NCBI RefSeq assembly: GCF_017302275.1
Contig: NZ_JAFLDR010000006.1
Location: forward strand, 78,354-142,353
Length of the DNA: 64,000 nt
Source: Sulfuritalea sp.
Lineage (GTDB): Bacteria; Pseudomonadota; Gammaproteobacteria; Burkholderiales; Rhodocyclaceae
Direction of reading: 5' to 3'
Positions 49,464-58,374 of this stretch are shown here, piece by piece; positions within the stretch are counted from its first letter, which is position 1, and every line of letters starts with the position of its first letter. Under the pieces are notes generated by a model. It worked only from the letters and a program-made list of their open reading frames with translations. It was not told the DNA's origin and did not search any database. Position numbers and translations under genes: made by a program.

Positions 49464-51176
49464 ATGGTGAGCGGGCCCTTTGTTTTGCCCTTCCACACCC
49501 ACCCGATCGCCAGCTTCCATTCCGAGTGGTGGGCGGCAGCCCTGGGTCTGGCGGCGGCGGCCTGCGGACTGTACACGGCGCGCCAGGGCTTGCCGCTTCC
49601 CGTACTGTTGGTGGTCCCTGCGGTGCTGCTGGCCATGCTGCTGTTGCAGTTCGCGCAGGGGCAACTGGCGTTCGCGCAGGTCGGCCTGCTGCATGCGCTT
49701 TACCTGCTCTGGGCCGGCCTGCTGATGGTGCTGGGGCGGCACCTGGCCGCGACCCTCGGCGTCGCCGCCCTGGCCGACGCGCTTGCACTGGGCCTCGTGG
49801 TCGGCGGCCTGGCCGCCGCCGCCGCCGCCGTGGTGCAATGGCTCGGGATTGCCGGCTCGGTGCCCTGGGTTTTTCCCCGGCTCGGCGGCGCCATCCAGGC
49901 CAACGTGGGCCAGAGCAACCACCACGCGCTCCACAGTTTCCTCGCCATCGCCTCGCTGTTCCATCTGCGCGCCGGCACCCGGTTGTCGCGGCCGCTGTTC
50001 TGGCTTCTGCTGACGGCAATCGGCTTCGGCGCCGTGCTGGGCAGTTCGCGCAGTGTCTTCCTTTATGCCGCCGTCGTGGTCTGCGCAGTGCTCCTGGCGC
50101 GAAGCAAGGATGCGCAGGGGCCGGGGAAAGGCATCGTGGTCGACGCCGCGCTGCTGCTGCCCTGGCTGGTGGCGCTTAGCCTGTTCGGTAGCTGGGCCGG
50201 CGCCGTCGGCGGCGACAACGCGGCGGCGACATCCGGCGTTCGCCTCTACGAGGAGGTTTCCGGGCCGAGCGCGCGGCTGGCAATCCTGCGCACCGGCTGG
50301 GCCGCCTTTCTCGAAGCGCCATGGCTGGGACAGGGTGCCGGCAACTATTCCTTCGCCAGCTTCGTCGCCGCGTCGGCACAGCAGGCCGGCGCACAGTTCA
50401 TGGTGTCCGAGCATGCCCACAACCTTGTCCTCAATCTGCTGGTGGAGTTCGGCGCGCCGGTTGCGTTCGCGGTGGTCGTCGCGCTGGCGGCGTGGGCGGT
50501 CGCCTTCCTGCGCCAGCCGTGGCAGCCGGCGCACGCTTGGTGTGCCGCGGTGCTGGGCATGGTGGCGATCCATTCGCTGCTGGAATATCCGCTCTGGTAT
50601 GCCTATTTCCTTGGTCCGACGGCCCTGCTGCTCGGCGCCGCCGGTTCCGGGGGCGGCTTGTTGCCGGGCGCGCGGCGCGCGCTGGTTTATGTGACGATCG
50701 CGGCGCTGGCCGGCGCGGCGACGCTGGCCGGGCTGCGCGCCGACTATGCCGCGATCGAAGCCGCCACCTATCGCCCCTTCGCCGGTCATGCGGAGCGCGA
50801 GAGCGCCTGGCGGCTGTCGATGCAGACCTTGCTGCGGCTGCACCGGGAATCGCTGCTTGCGCCCTGGGTGCTGCGCGCCTTCAACATCATGGCGGAGCCC
50901 GATGCGCAGCTTGCCGCGGATCGTGCCGACCTGTGCCAGCTGGGCCTGCGTCTGACTCCGGCGCGGGCCCTGGTGACGCGCTGCGCGATCCACCACGCGA
51001 TTGCCGGCCGCGAGGCCGAGGCGCGCCGCCTGGCGCTGTCTGCCCTGCGCGCATTTCCGGAGGAGGACGCGGCGACCCGTGGCGAACTGGCGCTGGCCGC
51101 GCGCATTTTCCCGGCGGTCGAGCCCTTGCGCGCGCTCGCCGAGTCGCTGCGCGCCGTGCCGCAGGCCGGCGGGTGA
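49464..51176 (+). CDS. PglL/O-antigen-ligase-like protein, probable pilin glycosylation ligase
   Basis: A 570-aa membrane protein with about ten helices. It has the Wzy/WaaL/PglL-type region with RLGGAIQANVGQSNHHALHS and the periplasmic loop VSEHAHNLVLNLLVEFG, then a C-terminal soluble segment with ERESAWRLSMQTLLRLHRES. PglL enzymes transfer glycans to pilins in the periplasm; being right after mshA suggests this pilin as target. The start is uncertain: helix 1 seems to extend upstream of ATG 49464 (APIVAVCLGLLAVMVSG), but no ATG, GTG or TTG is available after the mshA stop. Near-cognate CTG 49410 is possible. Confidence 0.82.
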   Translation: MVSGPFVLPFHTHPIASFHSEWWAAALGLAAAACGLYTARQGLPLPVLLVVPAVLLAMLLLQFAQGQLAFAQVGLLHALYLLWAGLLMVLGRHLAATLGVAALADALALGLVVGGLAAAAAAVVQWLGIAGSVPWVFPRLGGAIQANVGQSNHHALHSFLAIASLFHLRAGTRLSRPLFWLLLTAIGFGAVLGSSRSVFLYAAVVVCAVLLARSKDAQGPGKGIVVDAALLLPWLVALSLFGSWAGAVGGDNAAATSGVRLYEEVSGPSARLAILRTGWAAFLEAPWLGQGAGNYSFASFVAASAQQAGAQFMVSEHAHNLVLNLLVEFGAPVAFAVVVALAAWAVAFLRQPWQPAHAWCAAVLGMVAIHSLLEYPLWYAYFLGPTALLLGAAGSGGGLLPGARRALVYVTIAALAGAATLAGLRADYAAIEAATYRPFAGHAERESAWRLSMQTLLRLHRESLLAPWVLRAFNIMAEPDAQLAADRADLCQLGLRLTPARALVTRCAIHHAIAGREAEARRLALSALRAFPEEDAATRGELALAARIFPAVEPLRALAESLRAVPQAGG

Positions 51177-51243
51177 TCGAAGGCCTGCAGCCCCGGTTCT
51201 GCTACCATCATCCGCATGCCTTTCCTGCCTCGACTGCCGGTTT

Positions 51244-51266
51244 GCCGTAGCGCCAGCGCCGACTTT
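51244..51266 (-). repeat. Dispersed GC-rich repeat, short form (copy H)
   Basis: Plus strand GCCGTAGCGCCAGCGCC then GACTTT. It lies between the ligase gene and the probable mshC start. An ATG at 51216 would translate it in frame as RSASADFS, the same peptide as in the TauE gene. Confidence 0.78.
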
Positions 51267-51311
51267 TCGGCAGGACGCCCGCGCCGGCCGCGACTTGCGC
51301 GCGGGGATGGC

Positions 51312-51806
51312 ATGGGCTTGCGCGGCGGGCGCGGCTTCACCATGATCGAACTGATCACCATCCTGCTGCTGGTCGGGATCATGGCCTTCGTCGCACTGCC
51401 GCGCGTGGACCTGCTGCGCGGCTTCGACGAAATCGGCTATCGCGACAAGGTGCGTTCCACCATCGAATACGCCAGAAAGTCGGCGGTGGCGCAACGGCGC
51501 CACGTCCGCCTCACGACCGCGGGCAACGGCATGACGGTGGAGATTTCGTCGCTCGATCCCGACACCCTGACGCCGGCCAGTTGGCCGATCGCCTTTGCCC
51601 GCGCCCTGGCACTGCCGGGCAGCGCCAGCAATGCCGTGACGCCGCCGGCTGGCGGCACCCTGGTCGCCAGCGTCTCGCCACTGGCCTTCGATCCGCTGGG
51701 GCGTCCGCTGAACGCCACCACCGGCGCCGCGCTGGCGGCCGCCGCCACCTTCACCGTGTCGGGCAGCGTCGTCACCGTCGAAGCGGAAACCGGCCATGTC
51801 CATTGA
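51312..51806 (+). CDS. mshC: Prepilin-like protein MshC (GspH/FimT type)
   Basis: A 164-aa minor pilin. The leader MGLRGGRG is followed by the cleaved pilin signal FTMIELITILLLVGIMAFVA and a GspH-like domain starting DKVRSTIEYARKSAVAQRRH. An upstream in-frame ATG (51216) would add 32 residues, part of which is encoded by the dispersed repeat at 51244-51266, so I prefer ATG 51312. Position after mshA and before mshD supports MshC. Confidence 0.8.
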   Translation: MGLRGGRGFTMIELITILLLVGIMAFVALPRVDLLRGFDEIGYRDKVRSTIEYARKSAVAQRRHVRLTTAGNGMTVEISSLDPDTLTPASWPIAFARALALPGSASNAVTPPAGGTLVASVSPLAFDPLGRPLNATTGAALAAAATFTVSGSVVTVEAETGHVH

Positions 51807-52365
51807 TCGCCGCCGCGCGCGCGGCCTGACCCTGATCGAGCTGATTGTCTTCATCATGATCGTCAGCACCGCGCTGGCGGGGGTGCTGACGGTGCTCAAC
51901 GTGGCGGCGAAAGGCAGCGCCGACCCGCTGATACGCAAGCAGGCACTGGCGATCGCCGAGGCGGTTCTGGAAGAGGTGTTGCTGCAACCGTTTACCTGGT
52001 GCGATCCGGACGATCCGCAGGCGGCGACGGCGACCAGCAACGTCGTCGGCGCCGGCGGCTGCACGGCCGCGGGCGCGGTCGAGGCGGTGGGTGCCGAGAC
52101 CTTCGGCGGCGGCACGGACACCCGCGCCAGCGCGACCTTCCCCTTCGATAACGCCAGCGACTATCACGCCCAGGCGATCGCCACCACCCTGACCGGGGTC
52201 GCGCTGCCGGCCGGCTACAGCGCCGCGGTCACAGTGGCCGAGGCGGCGCTCAACGGCATCGCCGCGACCGAGTCGCTGCTGGTCACGGTCACCGTGACCA
52301 GCCCCGGCGAGACGCTGCAGTTGCAGGGCTACCGCACCCGTCATTCGCCCAACCTGCTGCCATGA
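51796..52365 (+). CDS. mshD: Minor prepilin MshD
   Basis: A 189-aa minor pilin. Leader MSIDRRRARG, then LTLIELIVFIMIVSTALAG, with conserved IRKQALAIAEAVLEEVLLQP and FTWCDPDD, typical of MshD (a GspI-like position). It overlaps mshC by 11 nt and mshO by 4 nt, indicating translational coupling. The Leu at +1 in place of Phe is tolerated in minor pilins. Confidence 0.88.
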   Translation: MSIDRRRARGLTLIELIVFIMIVSTALAGVLTVLNVAAKGSADPLIRKQALAIAEAVLEEVLLQPFTWCDPDDPQAATATSNVVGAGGCTAAGAVEAVGAETFGGGTDTRASATFPFDNASDYHAQAIATTLTGVALPAGYSAAVTVAEAALNGIAATESLLVTVTVTSPGETLQLQGYRTRHSPNLLP

Positions 52366-53228
52366 CGAACGCCACGCACCGACATGAAGCCGGCTTCACC
52401 CTGGTCGAGGCGATCGTCGCCATCGTCATCACCGGCATCCTTGCCGGCATCGTCGCCGTGTTCATCGCCAAGCCGGTCGAGGGCTATGCCGATTCCGTGC
52501 GCCGCGCCGAACTCACCGACGTCGCCGATGTCGCGCTGCGGCGCATGACGCGCGACGTTCGCCTGGCCCTGCCCAACAGCCTGCGCACGGTGGCCAACGG
52601 CTTCGAATTCGTCATGACCAAGTCGGGCGGACGCTACCGCGTTGAAAGCGACGGTTCGAGCTGCGGCAACTTCCTCTACTCCACGGATGTGGATTGCACG
52701 CCCGGGGTGGAAACTGCGTCGGAACTCGATTTCGACGTGCTGGGACCAATGCCGCCAATCACCGGCGGCGACCGTATCGTGGTGTACAACCTGGGCGCGG
52801 GCTATGCGCCGGCCGATGCCTATGCCGGTGGCAACGTCGCCACGGTCGCCGGTGCCGTGGCGATCACGGCCAACCCGGTGCCGCTGGTCGCCAATCCGTT
52901 TCCCACCCAGTCGCCACCGCTGCCGTCGCCCGCCTCGCGTTTCCAGGTGGTCGGCGCCACCGATCTCGTGGTGCGCTACACCTGCAGCGGCGGCGTCCTG
53001 ACCCGTTTCACCGGCTGTAGCCTGGCCACGCCCTCGGTCTGCGGCGGCACCGGTGCGCTGCTTGCCGGGTCCGCCACCGCGGAGCCCAAGGCGAGCTGTA
53101 CCATCGACTACGCCTCCGCCGCGACCGGCCGCAGCGGCCTGCTGCTGGTGCGCTTGACGCTGACCGACACACCCAGCGGCGAAAGCGCGACCCTGGTACA
53201 GCAGATCCACGTGGACAACGCACCATGA
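52362..53228 (+). CDS. mshO: Minor prepilin MshO
   Basis: A 288-aa minor pilin. Leader MTNATHRHEAG, then FTLVEAIVAIVITGILAGIV, followed by FIAKPVEGYADSVRRAELTD and ALRRMTRDVRLALPNSLR, the characteristic MshO region (GspJ-like). It overlaps mshD and mshP by 4 nt each (ATGA), so translation is coupled. Cysteines in the C-terminal half (CSGG, GCSL, VCGG, SCTID) may form disulfides. Confidence 0.9.
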   Translation: MTNATHRHEAGFTLVEAIVAIVITGILAGIVAVFIAKPVEGYADSVRRAELTDVADVALRRMTRDVRLALPNSLRTVANGFEFVMTKSGGRYRVESDGSSCGNFLYSTDVDCTPGVETASELDFDVLGPMPPITGGDRIVVYNLGAGYAPADAYAGGNVATVAGAVAITANPVPLVANPFPTQSPPLPSPASRFQVVGATDLVVRYTCSGGVLTRFTGCSLATPSVCGGTGALLAGSATAEPKASCTIDYASAATGRSGLLLVRLTLTDTPSGESATLVQQIHVDNAP

Positions 53229-53659
53229 GAATCGCCGCCAACCGCCCGCGCGGCTTCGCCATCGTCTCGGCGATCTTCATCCTCGTCGTGCTGGCGGCAC
53301 TGGGTGCATTCATCCTGAGCATTTCCACCAGCCAGCAGGTCGGCTCGGCGCTCGACGTGCAGGGTGTGCGCGCCTACCACGCGGCGCGGACCGGCATCGA
53401 GTGGGGCATGTATCGCCAACTGCGGGATGGCTCCTGTCCCGGTGCCGGGTCCCCGACATCCTTTGCGCCGCCGGCGACAACCATGGCTGGATTCACGGTT
53501 ACGGTCATCTGTGATGCCGTCGCTGATGCCAACGGCGGCCCGACCGTATATACCGTGCAGTCCACGGCCTGCAGCGAACCCAACGCGGCCGAGCCGAGGT
53601 GTCCCAATGCCGCCGGCGGCAACCTTTATGTCGAACGCCGGCTGGAGGTGGCATTTTGA
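53225..53659 (+). CDS. mshP: Pilus biogenesis protein MshP
   Basis: A 144-aa protein with a GspK/MshP-like N-terminus: MRIAANRPRG then FAIVSAIFILVVLAALGAFI, followed by STSQQVGSALDVQGVRAYHA and ARTGIEWGMYR, a signature of MshP. It overlaps mshO by 4 nt and precedes mshQ by 82 nt, in which a dispersed repeat copy lies. In other systems MshP is a minor component of the tip complex. Confidence 0.88.
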   Translation: MRIAANRPRGFAIVSAIFILVVLAALGAFILSISTSQQVGSALDVQGVRAYHAARTGIEWGMYRQLRDGSCPGAGSPTSFAPPATTMAGFTVTVICDAVADANGGPTVYTVQSTACSEPNAAEPRCPNAAGGNLYVERRLEVAF

Positions 53660-53690
53660 GATCGCCGCTGCCCACGCCAAGCCTGTCGCT

Positions 53691-53712
53691 GCCGTGCCGC
53701 CAGCGCCGACTT
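53691..53712 (-). repeat. Dispersed GC-rich repeat, short form (copy I)
   Basis: Plus strand GCCGTGCCGCCAGCGCC then GACTT. It is in the gap between mshP and mshQ, just before the first possible mshQ start codon (53718). Confidence 0.75.
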
Positions 53713-53741
53713 CCGGGATGAACAGGGGGTACCATTCGGCC

Positions 53742-56700
53742 ATGGGAACGTTCGATCCAGTGACCATGCCCGGCCGCAAGCTGCTTCTGCTCTTGCTGGC
53801 CATGCTGTGGGCGGTCGGCATTGCGTCGGTGCCGGCGCAGGCGCAGATCGCTTTCCGCAGCGCGACCTCGGCGATCGGCCCGGCCACCGGCGCCATCGCG
53901 CATCGTGCTTCCACCTCGGCGCGGGGGGGCAGCATCGTCTTTCGCGCCGCGGCGAATTCCGGCACGCCGACCTCGCTCCCGCCGGTGTTTCGCCAGGTGG
54001 CATCCGCCGTCGCGGTCAGCGGAGTGCTGACGCTCACCATCAATGTGCCTGCAGGGACGCTGGAAAATGACGTGATGATTGCGGCGATCGCCGTGCGGCC
54101 CAGCAGCGCCGTGATCACCGCACCGCCCGGGTGGGTCCTTGTCAACCGCATGAACAACCCGGGACCGACCGACAGCAACAGCCTTGCGGTGTACTACCGG
54201 GTCGCCGGGGCGATCGAATCGTTGAACTATGCCTGGACGTTTTCCGCATCGACCGGCTCGGTAGGAGGCATCCAGTCGTTTTCGAGCGTCGATACAGCCA
54301 GCCCGATCGTCGTCGAGAGCGGCCAGAACACGTCAGGCCTCTCGCATGCGACACCGGGCGTAACCACGGGCGCGGTGGCAAACACGATGCTGGTCACACA
54401 CCATGGCCTTGGGTCGTCGCGAACCTGGACGCCGCCGGCGGGGATGACCGAGTCCTTCGACCGGAGAAGCGCTTCCGTGAATAGCGATACCGGCCAGTCC
54501 CTGGAGGGCAACCGCCAGGTGCAGGCCGTGGCCGGCCCGACCGGGGCCAAGACCGCGACCGTCGGCGGCCATGCCGACGCCGGCAACGCGCACATCCTCG
54601 CCTTGCGCCCGGCCCTGCGCATCCCCGTGCCGGCCGGTGCGGCACCGGGTGACCTGTTGCTGGCGGCGGTCGCCGTGGCGCCGGATACCGCCGTGATCAC
54701 CCCGCCGGCGGGGTGGACCCTGGTAAACCGCACCGACAACACGGCTGCCAATACAAATTCTCTGGCTGTCTTCCGGAAATTCGCGGGTGCGACGGAGCCG
54801 AGCAGCTACATATTCGGCATTGCCGGCGAAACGGCGAAAGTTGGCGGCATGCAGGTCTATTCCGGGGTGGACGCGACGACGCCGATCGACGCCGGCTCCG
54901 GGTCACCGCCCCCGCCGCTGCCATCCGCGCTTTCCCATGCGGCGCCGAGCATCACCACGGTCCTCAACGCCATGGTGGTGACCCATCATTCGATGTCGTC
55001 GTCGGCAGGCTGGACTGCACCACCCGCGGGTGGCACGTTGCCCGCACTGACCGAGCGCTATGAAGTGGCAAGCCTCACGGTACCCAACGCCGGGGGTGTC
55101 TCCATGGAAAGTGCCTCGGCGGTTACGACTGCCGCCGGAGCAACCGGCACCAAGGCCGCGACCGCTTCAGCGAACGCCGATGTCGGCAACGCCCAGATCC
55201 TCGCGCTGCGGCCGGCTACCCGCTCGGTCAATATCGCCCGCCCGGGTAGCGCGGTGCAGAACGATCTCATGATCGCGGCGATCGGCTTTGCCCCGCATAC
55301 GGCGACCGTGACGCCCCCCGCCGGTTGGGTGCTGGTACAGCTCATGGACAACAGTGCCATCGCCGGCGGCACCACCAATTCGCTGGCGATCTATCGCAAG
55401 CTGCATTCGCTGACCGAGCCGGCAAGCTACACCTGGACCTTTTCCACCGATGTCACCGTGGCCGGCGGAATCCAGGCCTATTCGGGCGTGGACATCGCGA
55501 GCCCGATCGATCTGGCGAATGGACAAGGAACACCCTCGGCGGCGACACATGCGACGCCGAGCATCACCACCACGGTGGCCAATGCGATGCTGGTGACCCA
55601 CCACACCATGAATGGCCAGGGCAACTGGACGCACCCGGCCGGTTTCACCGAATCGTTCGACGTGACGACCCTGGGCGGTGCCGCCGGCCAATCTGTCGAC
55701 GGTGCCCGCGCGTTGCTTGCCGCGCCTGGTGCTACCGGGATCAAGACGGCGACGACGACGATTCCGGCCAACGCGGACAAGGGCAACGCGCACATCCTGG
55801 CGCTGCGGCCGGCGTCCGCCACCCGGTTCAGCATTGCGACGCCGGCCGGTACCGTGGCGAACGACCAGCTGATCGCGGCGATAGCGTTCACCCCGGATAC
55901 GGCGGTGATCGCGCCGTCGGTACCGGGCGACTGGACGCTGATCCAGCGCATGGACAACGTCGCGGGCGCCGGCACCAACAACTCGCTTGCCGTGTATCGA
56001 CGCCTTGCCACCGGCGCCGAGCCGGCCGCCCACGAGTGGACCTTCGGCGCGGCGCCGACGGCAGTGGCGGGCGGCATCCAGGCTTTTTTGGGCGTCGATG
56101 CCGCGACCCCGGTGGTCATCGCGAACGGCCAGAGCACCCCGTCCGCCCTGACCCATCCCACGCCCAGCGTGAATACAACCCCGGTACCCAATACGATGCT
56201 GGTCACCGCGCACGCCTATGCGTCATCGCGGACCTGGACTCCGCCCACTGGCATGGCCGAATCCTACGACCGCTCCAGTCTTACCGCGCCCAACGCCGGC
56301 GGTGTTTCGATCGAGGGCTCGCGCGTCAATCAGGCGGCGGCCGGCCTCACGGGCGCCAAGACCGCGACGCCGCAGGCGGGAAACAACGACAAGGGCAACA
56401 CCCATATCGTCGCCTTGCGTCCCGCGCCGGTGGTAGTGCCCTCGAATCCGACCGCCTTCAATGGCTGCGAGTCCGCAACCTGCACCCCGGTGGCGGCGCC
56501 GCTGACCTATGCCGCGCTCTACACCAAGCTCGCGGGCACCGCCTTCACCCTGCGCGGGGTCGCGCTCAAGGCCGACGGCACTCTTGAATCCGGCTTTGCC
56601 GGCTCGGTCACGGTCGACCTGCTGGCCAATGCCAACACCGGCGTGGCGCTCGACGCCAATAACTGCCCTGTCAGCCAGGATGCGACCATCGCCCTGGGCA

Positions 56701-58175
56701 GCGCGACCTTCGCCGCCGGGCGGGCGACCATCCCCGGGATCAGCGTGGCGAATGCCTACCGTGACGTCAGGATGCGTTTCAGCTGCACGGCGCTGGTCTG
56801 CGGCAGCGCCATCACGCGGTGTTCCAGCGACAACTTCGCCATCCGGCCGAGCGCCTTTGCGGTCAGTTCGAGCGCGAACGCCGATGCGACGGGGACAAGC
56901 GTCAGCGCGACACCGGCGGTCAAGGCAGGCGCGAGCTTCACGCTGGCTGCCACCGCCCTGGCTTCTTACAACCGCACGCCGACGATCGATGCGAGCAAGC
57001 TGGCGGCCCATGCCGGCGCCATCCAGACCGGGTCGCTGGGGGGCAGCTTCGGCGCGGCAACTGTCGGTACCGGCGTGGCGACAGGCAACTTCACCTATAC
57101 CGAGGTCGGCTACTTCAATTTCGCTGCCAACGGGGTCTACGACGACGGCTACACCGCGGTCGACCAGCCCAACGACTGCACCGACGATTTTTCGAATGCC
57201 CTCGATGTCAATGGCAAGTACGGCTGCAAGTTCGGCAATGTGGCGGCAACGAGCTATTTCGGCCGCTTCGTGCCGGACCGCTTCGCCCTGACGGCGGGCA
57301 GCCTGGTCGACCGGGCCGGCATCAATACCGGGGCCAGCGAAACCTGCGCGTCGACCTTCACCTATATGGGTGAGGAGTTCAAGACCGACTTCACGCTCGT
57401 CGCGCAGAATTCCACGCCGGCGACGACGCTGAACTACACCGGCGGCCATGCCAGGTTCGGGCTTACCACCTGGGCCAACTACGGTTTTACGGGATCCTCC
57501 GGGACGCTGGTCGCAGGTGGCGCCGCGCCGTCGGGATCCTGGGGCAGCACCGCCGGAACCTACGGTACGGCGGCTGTAACCGCTACACACAGGGTCACCC
57601 GGCCAGCCTCGCCGGTTGCCCCCTACACCGGCTTTGCGGTAAGCGCGCTGCCGTCGTATACGGACGGCACCGAGACCATCGCCCTCGTCGCTAGCTCCGC
57701 CGTCCATGGTGTCACGACCGAGCAGCGCTTTGGCCGCGTGCGACTGGTCAATGCCTACGGCTCGGAACTGCGGAACATCCGTCTCCCGGTGCGGGCGGAG
57801 TACGCGACCGGCGCCAATACCTGGGCGCTCAACGCCGCCGACGGCTGCACCAGCCTGCCCGCCAATGCCGTCGCGCTGTCGGGCGGGATCGCAGCCAATA
57901 CCAGCGCCTCCGCAGTGACGCTGAACGGAGGGAACGGCACGCTGACGCTGGCCAAGCCAAGTCCGGTTGCCACCGGTATCGTTGATGTGGCCGTCAATCT
58001 GGGCAGCACAGGCACTCCCGCGGACGTATCCTGCAATGCAGCCAGTCCGGCGACGACGGCCGCCAACATGCCCTGGCTTCAATTCGCGTGGTGTGCCGGC
58101 AAGCTCGACCCCAATGCGCGCGTGAGGTTCGGCTCGCCCAAGGCGCCCTACATCTACCTGCGTGAACGCTATTGA
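53742..58175 (+). CDS. mshQ: MshQ-like giant pilus-associated protein with tandem repeats
   Basis: A 1477-aa secreted protein. The signal peptide (MPGRKLLLLLLAMLWAVG) begins at ATG 53766; starts at 53718, 53742 and 53766 are in frame, and I use 53742 provisionally. Four tandem domains of about 195-203 residues begin near residues 102, 296, 499 and 699, each opening with a NDxMIAAIAxxP-like segment and containing PPAGWVLV, NSLAVYR, GGIQ and the closing GNAHILALRPA. From about residue 900 to the end is the DUF6701-like MshQ C-terminal domain with GRFVPDRFALTAGSLVDR. Likely an adhesin or tip protein. Confidence 0.88.
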   Translation: MGTFDPVTMPGRKLLLLLLAMLWAVGIASVPAQAQIAFRSATSAIGPATGAIAHRASTSARGGSIVFRAAANSGTPTSLPPVFRQVASAVAVSGVLTLTINVPAGTLENDVMIAAIAVRPSSAVITAPPGWVLVNRMNNPGPTDSNSLAVYYRVAGAIESLNYAWTFSASTGSVGGIQSFSSVDTASPIVVESGQNTSGLSHATPGVTTGAVANTMLVTHHGLGSSRTWTPPAGMTESFDRRSASVNSDTGQSLEGNRQVQAVAGPTGAKTATVGGHADAGNAHILALRPALRIPVPAGAAPGDLLLAAVAVAPDTAVITPPAGWTLVNRTDNTAANTNSLAVFRKFAGATEPSSYIFGIAGETAKVGGMQVYSGVDATTPIDAGSGSPPPPLPSALSHAAPSITTVLNAMVVTHHSMSSSAGWTAPPAGGTLPALTERYEVASLTVPNAGGVSMESASAVTTAAGATGTKAATASANADVGNAQILALRPATRSVNIARPGSAVQNDLMIAAIGFAPHTATVTPPAGWVLVQLMDNSAIAGGTTNSLAIYRKLHSLTEPASYTWTFSTDVTVAGGIQAYSGVDIASPIDLANGQGTPSAATHATPSITTTVANAMLVTHHTMNGQGNWTHPAGFTESFDVTTLGGAAGQSVDGARALLAAPGATGIKTATTTIPANADKGNAHILALRPASATRFSIATPAGTVANDQLIAAIAFTPDTAVIAPSVPGDWTLIQRMDNVAGAGTNNSLAVYRRLATGAEPAAHEWTFGAAPTAVAGGIQAFLGVDAATPVVIANGQSTPSALTHPTPSVNTTPVPNTMLVTAHAYASSRTWTPPTGMAESYDRSSLTAPNAGGVSIEGSRVNQAAAGLTGAKTATPQAGNNDKGNTHIVALRPAPVVVPSNPTAFNGCESATCTPVAAPLTYAALYTKLAGTAFTLRGVALKADGTLESGFAGSVTVDLLANANTGVALDANNCPVSQDATIALGSATFAAGRATIPGISVANAYRDVRMRFSCTALVCGSAITRCSSDNFAIRPSAFAVSSSANADATGTSVSATPAVKAGASFTLAATALASYNRTPTIDASKLAAHAGAIQTGSLGGSFGAATVGTGVATGNFTYTEVGYFNFAANGVYDDGYTAVDQPNDCTDDFSNALDVNGKYGCKFGNVAATSYFGRFVPDRFALTAGSLVDRAGINTGASETCASTFTYMGEEFKTDFTLVAQNSTPATTLNYTGGHARFGLTTWANYGFTGSSGTLVAGGAAPSGSWGSTAGTYGTAAVTATHRVTRPASPVAPYTGFAVSALPSYTDGTETIALVASSAVHGVTTEQRFGRVRLVNAYGSELRNIRLPVRAEYATGANTWALNAADGCTSLPANAVALSGGIAANTSASAVTLNGGNGTLTLAKPSPVATGIVDVAVNLGSTGTPADVSCNAASPATTAANMPWLQFAWCAGKLDPNARVRFGSPKAPYIYLRERY

Positions 58176-58220
58176 AGCCATCGCGGCCTCCGCAGACGAT
58201 ATGCGGAGCGGTATCCCTGG

Positions 58221-58265
58221 GACGGCGCCCCACGGGGACTTCCTTCGGTCGCTGGCGGCACGGCG
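58221..58265 (+). repeat. Dispersed GC-rich repeat, long form (copy C)
   Basis: Reads GACGGCGCCCCACGGGGACT, TCCTTCGGTCGCTGGCGG, CACGGCG. It lies in the 199-nt gap between mshQ and mshI, where no gene or terminator is seen. Confidence 0.8.
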
Positions 58266-58374
58266 GTTCGCGAATTAGCGCGACGAAGGGTCCAAATGCC
58301 TGCCCTTCCCCCTTGATATCAAGGCTTTCGCGCGCGCTCTTGGTCAGTATAGTCAGAAGAAAAAATGGGAACCC

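Noticed and set aside
49200-52121. Long minus-strand open frame across the pilin region
   Set aside because: It lies opposite five genes with recognisable domains; no homology-like motifs are visible in it.
53364-53741. 5' extension of the mshQ frame to 53364
   Set aside because: It overlaps mshP in another frame, and a signal peptide begins only near 53766.
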